NCBI GenBank assembly: GCA_937898375.1
Contig: CALEJX010000420.1
Span: forward strand, 1-7,052
Length of the DNA stretch: 7,052 nucleotides
Direction of reading: 5' to 3'
Origin: an uncultured Ruminococcus sp.
Lineage (GTDB): Bacteria; Bacillota; Clostridia; Oscillospirales; Ruminococcaceae
Made by a program: the position numbers and the translations under genes. Positions 1 through 5,206 of this stretch are shown here, one piece after another (position 1 is the first letter of the stretch; each line of letters starts with the position of its first letter). The notes beneath the pieces were generated by a model. The model searched no databases. It was not told the origin of the DNA and was given only the letters and a program-made list of their open reading frames with translations.

Positions 1-828
1 GAGTTTCAGATCGACGATATCATAAAGACAGCTCTGCTGGAGGATATCAACTACATAGACGTCACAACAGATTATCTTGTTGACGAAAATTCAGTTTCAA
101 CAGCAAAGTATGTTTCAAAGGACGAGGGCGTTCTTTGTGGAATTGACGTTGCAATGAGAGTTTTTCAGCTTCTTGACAGCAATGTTAAGTGCGAGATACT
201 TATCCATGACGGCGAAAAGGTCAAAAAAGGCGATATTATCGCAAAAATAACAGGCTCAACAAGAGCGCTACTCAAAGGCGAAAGAACTGCACTGAATATC
301 GTTCAGCATATGTCAGGCGTTGCAACCGCCACAAACAGATGTGTTGAGCTTGTAAAGGGCACAAAGGCTTCTGTTGCGGATACAAGAAAAACGCTCCCTG
401 GTCTGAGAGTTTTGCAGAAATATGCCGTTACAGTAGGCGGCGGAAAAAACCACAGATACAACCTTTCTGACTGCGCAATGCTTAAGGACACTCACCTTGA
501 CGCTTACGGCAGCATGACAGGCGCAGTAAACGCTTTAAGAGAAAAAATGGGACACACTGTCAAGATAGAAGTTGAGGTTGGAAGCCTTGAAGAGCTTAAG
601 GAAGCTCTTTCACTGGGCGTTGAGATAATCATGCTTGACAATATGACAAATGAAGATATGGCAAAGGCTGTTGAAATGACAAATGGCAAGGCTCTTTTGG
701 AAGCTTCAGGAAACGTTACTGTTGAAACTATCCATGCAATAGCTGAAACAGGTGTTGATATCATTTCTATCGGTGCTATCACACACTCGGTCAAGGCGTT
801 TGACATTTCAATGAAAATGGAGAAATAA
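1..828 (+). CDS. nadC: Nicotinate-nucleotide diphosphorylase (carboxylating), quinolinate phosphoribosyltransferase; 5' end cut by the window
   Basis: The enzyme converts quinolinate and PRPP to nicotinate mononucleotide, CO2 and pyrophosphate, the entry step to NAD in the cytoplasmic de novo pathway. The open frame runs from base 1 without a start codon in context. The internal ATG at 154 is codon 52 and would delete most of the N-terminal open-faced sandwich domain, so the gene begins just outside the window. The 275 residues visible are close to the usual length of about 280, so only a few are missing. Family motifs are all present in window codon numbering: ERTALN (94-99), DTRKT (127-131), KNHR (149-152), LKD (161-163), the EVEV stretch (190-193), LDN (212-214), EASGN (234-238) and SIGAITHS (256-263). 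These cover the known substrate-binding Arg, Lys, His, Glu and Asp positions. In many clostridia nadA and nadB lie directly upstream, which would be off-window here. The gene is followed by its own terminator. Confidence 0.96.
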   Translation, partial: EFQIDDIIKTALLEDINYIDVTTDYLVDENSVSTAKYVSKDEGVLCGIDVAMRVFQLLDSNVKCEILIHDGEKVKKGDIIAKITGSTRALLKGERTALNIVQHMSGVATATNRCVELVKGTKASVADTRKTLPGLRVLQKYAVTVGGGKNHRYNLSDCAMLKDTHLDAYGSMTGAVNALREKMGHTVKIEVEVGSLEELKEALSLGVEIIMLDNMTNEDMAKAVEMTNGKALLEASGNVTVETIHAIAETGVDIISIGAITHSVKAFDISMKMEK

Positions 829-836
829 GATAAAAC

Positions 837-869
837 AAAAGCCGACACCATATGAGGGTGTTGGCTTTT
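837..869 (+). terminator. Rho-independent terminator of nadC
   Basis: The left arm GCCGACACC (841-849) pairs with GGTGTTGGC (857-865) across a 7-base loop, with one G-T wobble. The stem is flanked by AAAA (837-840) and followed by TTTT (866-869). It begins 8 bases after the nadC stop and separates nadC from the next unit. Confidence 0.9.
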
Positions 870-882
870 ATGCTTAAATGGT

Positions 883-887
883 GGGAG
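883..887 (+). promoter_or_regulatory. Shine-Dalgarno that selects the start at 893
   Basis: GGGAG lies 5 bases upstream of the ATG at 893. The earlier in-frame ATG at 878 has only terminator sequence upstream and no purine-rich site, so 893 is preferred. Confidence 0.7.
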
Positions 888-892
888 AAAGT

Positions 893-1447
893 ATGCGTTA
901 TTACAAAAGATTTCATGTGCATTACAGCAAGACGGCAATGAAAATAATAGCGTTAGTTTTTATGTTGGTTGGAGTGATATTTCTTGCGGTGGGAATAGGT
1001 TTTGCAATTCATCAAACACAACTCAAAAACAGATGCACGCATGAAGTCAATGCTGTGGTATCAGACGTTCTAAGCAAAGAAGAACGACATGAAAACGATG
1101 ACGGACACGTTTCATACAGCACAGTTTACACTCCTGTGTATTCATATAACGTTGACGGACAGTTTTATACTACTCACAGCAATACATATTCCAGCAACAG
1201 CAGTTACAGAAGAGGACAGACGATTCAGATATTCTGTGACCCTAACGACCCTGAGACGTTTTATGCACCCAATGATACAACAAATACCATATTGACTGTT
1301 GTTTTTAGTGGACTTGGCGGACTGTTCACCATCATAGCTATCGTCTTGATCATCTTACTTGTACGTTTCAAGAAAAAACAGCTGACAGAACAAAGCTTTG
1401 CTGAAGATGAATTATATCAAGAAAATAATTATCCATACAACGAATAA
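893..1447 (+). CDS. DUF3592-type small membrane protein, two transmembrane segments
   Basis: This 184-residue protein of unknown function probably sits in the cytoplasmic membrane. One hydrophobic helix covers about residues 15-39 and a second about 132-157. Between them is a soluble region of about 90 residues, rich in Tyr, Ser and Thr, containing YTPVYSYNVDGQFY (79-92), YRRGQ (105-109) and a CDPNDPETFYAP segment (115-126). The pattern Y-x-P-V-x-x-Y, then G-x-x-Y, then a D-P-x-x-P-x-x-x-x-x-P block near the second helix is typical of DUF3592, so the family call is fairly firm although no function is established. A basic RFKKK run (158-162) after the second helix suggests that both termini are cytoplasmic and the middle domain is outside. 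The tail is acidic. The gene follows the nadC terminator with no convincing promoter in the gap, and precedes the nucleoside phosphorylase by 20 bases, so the two are probably cotranscribed. The start at 893 was chosen from the GGGAG site; an upstream ATG at 878 would add five residues. Confidence 0.8.
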   Translation: MRYYKRFHVHYSKTAMKIIALVFMLVGVIFLAVGIGFAIHQTQLKNRCTHEVNAVVSDVLSKEERHENDDGHVSYSTVYTPVYSYNVDGQFYTTHSNTYSSNSSYRRGQTIQIFCDPNDPETFYAPNDTTNTILTVVFSGLGGLFTIIAIVLIILLVRFKKKQLTEQSFAEDELYQENNYPYNE

Positions 1448-1467
1448 TTCTGAGAGGAGGAATTTTT

Positions 1468-2256
1468 ATGGCAAGCATTATGGACGGTGAAAGACAATTT
1501 CACATCAGAACTATCCCCGAGGAAGTGGGAAGGTATGTTATCATGCCGGGCGACCCTGGCAGAGTCCCGAAAATAGCGGTACTTCTCGATGACGCAAAGC
1601 AGGTGGCGCAGAACAGAGAATACAACGTTTACACGGGCTATCTTGACGGCGAAAAGGTAACTGTATGCTCAACGGGTATCGGCGGACCTTCTGCGGCAAT
1701 TGCAGTAGAAGAGCTTGTAAAGTGCGGCGCAGACACATTTATCCGCATTGGCACAAGCGGTGGAATGGATCTTTCCGTAAGCGGCGGCGACCTTGTTATA
1801 GCTTCGGCGGCTGTCTGTGGAGAGGGTACGTCAAAAGAATATCTCCCAGAGGGCTACCCTGCTGTAGCAGATTTCACAGTCACAACAGCCCTTGCAAAAG
1901 CGGCGGCTGAACTGTCGGAAGATAAGCTAGGCAAGCGCTATCATGTGGGCGTTGTCCACAGCAAAGACAGCTTTTATGGAGAAGTCGAGCCTGACTCAAT
2001 GCCTGTGAGCGGCGACATAAACTACCGCTGGGACGCATATTTAAGATGCGGCTGTATGACTTCCGAAATGGAATGTGCCGCAGTTTTCTCAGTAGGTATC
2101 GCAAGGCACGTCCGTTGTGGAGCTGTTATAACAGCTATATGGAACGTGGAGCGCTCAAAGGCAGACCTTGAGGACAATGTGAGCGACGACACCACCAGAG
2201 GTATCCGCTGTGCGGTTGACGCTGTGAAAATACTGATAGAACAGGATAAAAAGTGA
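1468..2256 (+). CDS. Uridine phosphorylase-like nucleoside phosphorylase (NP-I family)
   Basis: This 262-residue cytoplasmic salvage enzyme should cleave a nucleoside with phosphate to a free base and (deoxy)ribose-1-phosphate. Length and motif order match uridine phosphorylase (E. coli Udp, about 253 residues). GDPGRV (28-33), NREY (49-52), STGIGGPS (68-75), AVEEL (79-83) and RIGTSGG (93-99) form the phosphate and ribose sites. SKDSFY (165-170) lies at the base pocket, and SEMECA (199-204) carries the Glu-Met-Glu that holds the ribose hydroxyls. The Gln-x-Arg pair that reads uracil in known uridine phosphorylases is not visible after SFY, where the sequence has V173-E174-P175. The name 'uridine phosphorylase' (udp) is therefore a family placement, and the base preference could be purine or broad. 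An ideal AGGAGG (1455-1460) sits 7 bases before the ATG. It is probably cotranscribed with the DUF3592 gene and ends at the hairpin starting 8 bases after the stop. Confidence 0.88.
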   Translation: MASIMDGERQFHIRTIPEEVGRYVIMPGDPGRVPKIAVLLDDAKQVAQNREYNVYTGYLDGEKVTVCSTGIGGPSAAIAVEELVKCGADTFIRIGTSGGMDLSVSGGDLVIASAAVCGEGTSKEYLPEGYPAVADFTVTTALAKAAAELSEDKLGKRYHVGVVHSKDSFYGEVEPDSMPVSGDINYRWDAYLRCGCMTSEMECAAVFSVGIARHVRCGAVITAIWNVERSKADLEDNVSDDTTRGIRCAVDAVKILIEQDKK

Positions 2257-2263
2257 TAAAAAT

Positions 2264-2297
2264 AGCCGCTGTGACGTTTTGTTTAGTCATAGCGGCT
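2264..2297. terminator. Bidirectional terminator between convergent genes
   Basis: AGCCGCTGTGAC (2264-2275) pairs with GTCATAGCGGCT (2286-2297) as a 12-bp stem with one wobble and a 10-base loop. On the minus strand the stem is followed by ATTTTTATCACTTTTT, a good U-tract. On the plus strand the tail is a looser TTAAATTATTTTATT. It lies between the stop of the nucleoside phosphorylase (2256) and the stop of the opposing pentapeptide gene (2302-2304), and can serve both. Confidence 0.85.
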
Positions 2298-2301
2298 TAA
2301 A

Positions 2302-2934
2302 TTATTTTATTCTTATTCCAAGAAGCATAGAAAGCTCAACGGCCTGATCTGCCGAAAAAACAGCGTTTCGGAGTTCCCTGAAAGTGTCAGAAACACGCAG
2401 TCCGCTCACAAGGCAGGTGGAAAAATCAACGCCGCCGAGAGCCGTTCTGAAAAATGATGTACCAAGATATTTGCTTCCGCTTGTTTTGAACGCTTTCAAA
2501 TTGCAGGAGACAAGCTCTGCGGAGGACATATCTGAATTTTTTATCTCAGTTTCAGACAGCTTGCATTTATCAAAAATGGCATATCCGCAGTTTGAGGATT
2601 CAAAGGCTGCGCCTTGAATAGAGCAATCCTTGAACTCTGTGCCAACAAGCTTGCAGGAGCGGAACTCACATCTGCTGAGATAGGCAGAGTCAAGTGATGA
2701 GTTTGATAGGTCGCAGGATATGAAAGTCACATCAACAAACGAGGAACGCTCAAGGTCACAATCGGTCAAGGTGCAGTTTTCAAACACGCAGTTTATAAAT
2801 GACAGGCAGGAAAGGTCTTCGCTTTCCAGATATTCGCCGCTGAATCTACAGCCTGAAATATCGCTGTCGGTACGCTTTGCCGTGCGCTTTATTTCGTTAA
2901 GGTCGCACAAAGGCAAATCTTGTATTTTATTCAC
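2302..2934 (-). CDS. Pentapeptide-repeat protein, cysteine-rich right-handed beta-helix
   Basis: The product is 210 residues from a GTG start. From residue 31 to about 171 large hydrophobic residues (F, L, I, M) recur every five positions with very few breaks: 31, 36, 41, 46, 51, 56, 61, 66, 71, 76, 81, 86, 91, 96, 101, 106, 111, 121, 126, 131, 136, 141, 146, 161, 166 and 171. This is the central-position pattern of pentapeptide repeats and predicts a quadrilateral beta-helix of about seven coils. A short non-repeat N-terminus (1-25) and a C-terminal tail (about 180-210) probably form caps. The inward i-2 position is often Cys. There is no signal peptide or membrane segment, so it is probably cytoplasmic. 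Function is not deducible: a few family members protect gyrase, but most are uncharacterised. The GTG lies 6 bases after GGGAGG and overlaps the end of the upstream phosphodiesterase gene by 8 bases, implying translational coupling. An in-frame ATG at 2970 would add 12 residues but lacks a comparable site. Confidence 0.85.
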   Translation of the reverse strand: MNKIQDLPLCDLNEIKRTAKRTDSDISGCRFSGEYLESEDLSCLSFINCVFENCTLTDCDLERSSFVDVTFISCDLSNSSLDSAYLSRCEFRSCKLVGTEFKDCSIQGAAFESSNCGYAIFDKCKLSETEIKNSDMSSAELVSCNLKAFKTSGSKYLGTSFFRTALGGVDFSTCLVSGLRVSDTFRELRNAVFSADQAVELSMLLGIRIK

Positions 2935-3679
2935 AGCTTTCCTCCCAATTACCAGAAAAATTAAAATCATCAGGGAACTGCTCAGCTATAACGGTCTTTG
3001 AAAATTGCGAGGCAGTTTCTATAAGCTCTCTGCCTCTTCCCGTCCATGTAAGCAGGTCTGCGTCTATATCCACAGCCTGAAAAGCGGTTTCAAGGCTTAT
3101 TGACCTAAGGTCAGCGGCAATGAACTGCGGCTTTGAGATAAAACGCCATATAAAAGGCTGTGCGCAGATAATTCTTTCGATATATTCAAGGTCGATATTT
3201 TTTCTGTACTTTGAGATAAGCTGACCTCTTGTGACATTTGGTGAATGAAATCTGAACCACATCACTGAAAACGGGTTAAAGCTCTGCACTGCAAATTCGC
3301 CTTTGTATTTCTTCATCATGTGGTCAACTCGGCTTTCAAGCTCGCCAAATGGCGCACCGCCTTTAAGCTCAATAAGAAGCGGCACTTTGCCGTCAACAGT
3401 TTTCAGTACCTCTGACAGAAGTGGTACCTTTTCATCACTGTCCTTAAGCTTGAAAGCAGAAAGCTGTTCATAGGTGTAATCAAACACCTTGCCCTCAACG
3501 CCGCACATTCTCATAAGGTCATTATCATGGAAAACCACAATGCGGCAATCCTTTGTAAGACGTACGTCAAGCTCGATAGAAAGACCTTTCTCCACTGCAA
3601 GCCTGAACGCAGTAAGAGAATTTTCAGGAACAAGCTCTGAGTGAAGTCCTCTGTGAGCAATATATTTGCCAAAATCCAT
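2927..3679 (-). CDS. Glycerophosphodiester phosphodiesterase (GDPD family), cytoplasmic
   Basis: This 250-residue TIM-barrel enzyme is expected to hydrolyse glycerophosphodiesters, or a related lipid-derived phosphodiester, to glycerol-3-phosphate and an alcohol, with a divalent metal. The catalytic signature is complete: HRG (His9, Arg10), PEN (Glu19), ELD (Glu36, Asp38), FHD (His51) and IELK (Glu104). Toward the C-terminus, TWTGRG (211-216) occupies the place where homologues usually carry a tryptophan-containing strand near the active site. There is no signal peptide, so it acts inside the cell, unlike periplasmic or secreted GlpQ. The length is typical of the short cytoplasmic (UgpQ-like) class, but substrate class cannot be read from sequence. 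The ATG at 3679 has AGAGGT 7 bases upstream (3692-3687) and is the first gene behind a perfect consensus promoter. Its stop overlaps the start of the pentapeptide-repeat gene. Confidence 0.93.
   Translation of the reverse strand: MDFGKYIAHRGLHSELVPENSLTAFRLAVEKGLSIELDVRLTKDCRIVVFHDNDLMRMCGVEGKVFDYTYEQLSAFKLKDSDEKVPLLSEVLKTVDGKVPLLIELKGGAPFGELESRVDHMMKKYKGEFAVQSFNPFSVMWFRFHSPNVTRGQLISKYRKNIDLEYIERIICAQPFIWRFISKPQFIAADLRSISLETAFQAVDIDADLLTWTGRGRELIETASQFSKTVIAEQFPDDFNFSGNWEESCE
2941..2946 (-). promoter_or_regulatory. Shine-Dalgarno within the phosphodiesterase gene, deciding a GTG start
   Basis: On the minus strand GGGAGG lies 6 bases before the GTG at 2934-2932, inside the final codons of the upstream gene. 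This placement fixes the pentapeptide protein start and indicates coupled translation. Confidence 0.75.
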
Positions 3680-3714
3680 ATGGGATACCTCTTTTCGTGT
3701 TTTAAGTCATTTAT

Positions 3715-3743
3715 ATTATACTCTCACATACTCGGATTGTCAA
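3715..3743 (-). promoter_or_regulatory. Perfect sigma-A-type promoter of the GDPD/pentapeptide operon
   Basis: Read on the minus strand, TTGACA (3743-3738) and TATAAT (3720-3715) are separated by exactly 17 bases, matching both consensus hexamers in full. Transcription would begin near 3708, giving a leader of about 29 bases to the ATG at 3679. Confidence 0.88.
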
Positions 3744-3798
3744 CCATATGGACCACTACAATATATATTTCATTCACAGAAAGTTTAATAATTATCAC

Positions 3799-3827
3799 AC
3801 AGTATCATCACAATAATAAGCTATAAT
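3799..3827 (+). promoter_or_regulatory. Probable promoter of the foldase gene (good -10, weak -35)
   Basis: TATAAT at 3822-3827 is a perfect -10 about 50 bases before the ATG at 3878. The expected -35 position (about 3799-3804, ACAGTA) is a poor match, so either an activator helps or the promoter is moderate. Confidence 0.45.
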
Positions 3828-3877
3828 TAATTTTATGTTATGCAGAGAGTTTTCTCTCAAAGGAAAGGACAATTATT

Positions 3878-5098
3878 ATGATAAAGAAAATAGCCGCTGT
3901 TACAGCAGCTCTCACAATAGCTATTTGCAGCTTTGCTTCATGCAGCAAGAGCAACGATAGCTCATCGACTACATCTTCCGCAGTGGACTCTTCTGTTTCT
4001 GCTGTTGACAGCACGGCTGAAAACCAGACACCTGAGCCTTCCCTGACTATTGACGGCAAATCAATTGATACTAAGGATTTTATTGTCTGCACAATAGACG
4101 GCAAGGACATTGATTTTGATACTTTCAGATACTACTATTATTATACCATAAGCAAGTACACTTCCACTTATGGAGCTACACTTGATACTATCAAGTCGAC
4201 CGACGGCGGTTTTGAGCTTCTTATGGAGGACGTCATCACTGCACTTAAGCAGGAGCTTGTTGCGCCTGAACTTGCAGAAGAAAACGGCATTGAACTCACT
4301 GACGATGACCAAAAGACAATTGACGAGCAGATAGCTAACGCAAAGGCAAATTATGACTCTGACGAGGCTTATCTCAACGACCTTAAGTCTGCTTACCTCA
4401 CAGAAGACCTTTACAGAAAAATGCTTGAAACAGCTACTATCTACACAAAGGTAAACGATACGCTCTTTAAGAATGACGGCAAATATGCCACTAAGAAAGA
4501 CGATTTCAGAAAGATAGTTAAGGATACAAGCGAGTATTGCCGTGAGATACACGTTATGATACCATTCTATGCGCAGGTAGATCTTGACGACAGCACAGCA
4601 GACAGCTATGACAGTATGTCTCTTTCAGACAAGGCAAGCGCAAAGCAGTCTGCTTATGCAAAGCTTGATGATGACGGAGTAAAGAAAGCTAAGGAAAAGG
4701 CTAAGAAGCTTGCAGAAGAAGTTCTGAAGAAGGCTCAGGACGGCGAAGACTTTGACAAGCTTATTGAAGAATACGGCTGGGATCTCGGTCTTGAAGATCC
4801 GTCAACCGGATATTACTTCAATAAAGACACAACAGGCTATCCTGAGGAGCTCGTAAAAGACGCATTTGCCCTTAAAGAAAACGAGATCTCTTCTAAGCTT
4901 ACAGAGAATGACACATACGGATATTTCATAATCAAGCGTCTGCCTGTTGATATGGACTATGTTGAGCAGAACATTGATGATATGATCTATTCATATGATA
5001 CGCCGGCTATCTCAAAGCTTTATAATGACAAAATGGACAAAATGGAAGTCAAGTACTGCGACCAGTGGGACAAGATCACTGCGGACAGCATAACCTGA
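3878..5098 (+). CDS. PrsA/parvulin-type peptidyl-prolyl isomerase lipoprotein (foldase)
   Basis: This 406-residue exported protein is likely a membrane-anchored chaperone/isomerase that helps secreted proteins fold outside the membrane. Residues 1-21 form a signal peptide (MIKK, hydrophobic core) with a lipobox SFASC, so Cys22 would be lipidated. A low-complexity Ser/Thr/Asp linker follows (about 23-55). Residues about 65-215 are helical and charged, resembling the SurA/PrsA N-terminal chaperone region. A PpiC-like domain covers about 220-356: REIHVMI (222-228), a lysine-rich helix (about 267-288) leading into DGEDFDKLIEEYGWD (288-302), a GYYF segment (311-314), EELVKDAFALKENEIS (323-338) and YGYFIIKRL (347-355). 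The last motif has Phe350 where active parvulins usually have His. There is also an unusually long Asp/Ser-rich insert between the first strand and the helix (about 231-265). The chaperone role is therefore surer than isomerase activity. AAAGGA (3864-3869) lies 8 bases before the ATG. The gene is monocistronic, with its own terminator. Confidence 0.85.
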   Translation: MIKKIAAVTAALTIAICSFASCSKSNDSSSTTSSAVDSSVSAVDSTAENQTPEPSLTIDGKSIDTKDFIVCTIDGKDIDFDTFRYYYYYTISKYTSTYGATLDTIKSTDGGFELLMEDVITALKQELVAPELAEENGIELTDDDQKTIDEQIANAKANYDSDEAYLNDLKSAYLTEDLYRKMLETATIYTKVNDTLFKNDGKYATKKDDFRKIVKDTSEYCREIHVMIPFYAQVDLDDSTADSYDSMSLSDKASAKQSAYAKLDDDGVKKAKEKAKKLAEEVLKKAQDGEDFDKLIEEYGWDLGLEDPSTGYYFNKDTTGYPEELVKDAFALKENEISSKLTENDTYGYFIIKRLPVDMDYVEQNIDDMIYSYDTPAISKLYNDKMDKMEVKYCDQWDKITADSIT

Positions 5099-5118
5099 TA
5101 TATCGTGATACAACCAAG

Positions 5119-5146
5119 GAGCCTGAGTACATCTCGGGCTCTTTTT
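5119..5146 (+). terminator. Rho-independent terminator of the foldase gene
   Basis: GAGCCTGAG (5119-5127) pairs with CTCGGGCTC (5133-5141) across a 5-base loop, with one wobble pair, and is followed by TTTTT (5142-5146). It starts 20 bases after the stop codon. Confidence 0.93.
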
Positions 5147-5159
5147 ATGCGTTTTGTGA

Positions 5160-5188
5160 TTGACGTAGGGATAAATATCTGATATAAT
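5160..5188 (+). promoter_or_regulatory. Strong sigma-A-type promoter for the gene at 5207
   Basis: TTGACG (5160-5165) and TATAAT (5183-5188) are separated by 17 bases, matching 11 of 12 consensus positions. Initiation would be near 5195, directly at the start of the Shine-Dalgarno, so the leader would be only about 12 bases. Confidence 0.8.
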
Positions 5189-5195
5189 AAAAATT

Positions 5196-5204
5196 GGGGT
5201 GATC
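5196..5204 (+). promoter_or_regulatory. Extended Shine-Dalgarno pointing at an ACG start
   Basis: GGGGTGATC can pair over nine contiguous positions with the 3' end of 16S rRNA (canonical GAGGTGATC, one A-to-G change giving a G-U pair). The GGGG core ends 7 bases before ACG at 5207, the normal initiator distance. No ATG, GTG or TTG is in frame here. Confidence 0.7.
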
Positions 5205-5206
5205 TT

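Larger units (their letters stand above)
3680..3877. other. Divergent intergenic regulatory region
   Basis: This is the longest non-coding stretch in the window (198 bases) and it is AT-rich. It holds the 5' leaders and promoters of the GDPD operon (minus strand) and the foldase gene (plus strand). A small hairpin, GAGAG-TTTT-CTCTC (3845-3858), lies just upstream of the foldase Shine-Dalgarno. I see no longer palindrome that would be a clear operator. Confidence 0.6.

Noticed and set aside
800..835. TTGACA near the 3' end of nadC as a promoter for the DUF3592 unit
   Set aside because: The correctly spaced -10 (AAATAA) is poor and the nadC terminator lies directly downstream, so it is probably coincidental.
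878..892. ATG at 878 as the start of the DUF3592 gene
   Set aside because: It is only 9 bases past the terminator, without a ribosome site, while ATG 893 has GGGAG at good spacing.
504..938. Minus-strand open frame of 144 codons opposite nadC
   Set aside because: It is a shadow of nadC, runs through the terminator, and has no promoter, ribosome site or recognisable domain.
2935..2970. ATG at 2970 as the start of the pentapeptide gene
   Set aside because: No ribosome site is evident; the added residues are the other-frame reading of the phosphodiesterase C-terminus, and GTG 2934 has an ideal GGGAGG.
3845..3858. GAGAG-TTTT-CTCTC hairpin in the foldase leader as a riboswitch or attenuator
   Set aside because: It is a single 5-bp stem with no U-tract or conserved aptamer sequence; it may slightly affect translation but is not supportable as a switch.
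4061..4552. Minus-strand open frame of 163 codons opposite the foldase
   Set aside because: The complementary frame of the foldase gene gives a composition-driven hydrophobic translation with no start signals.
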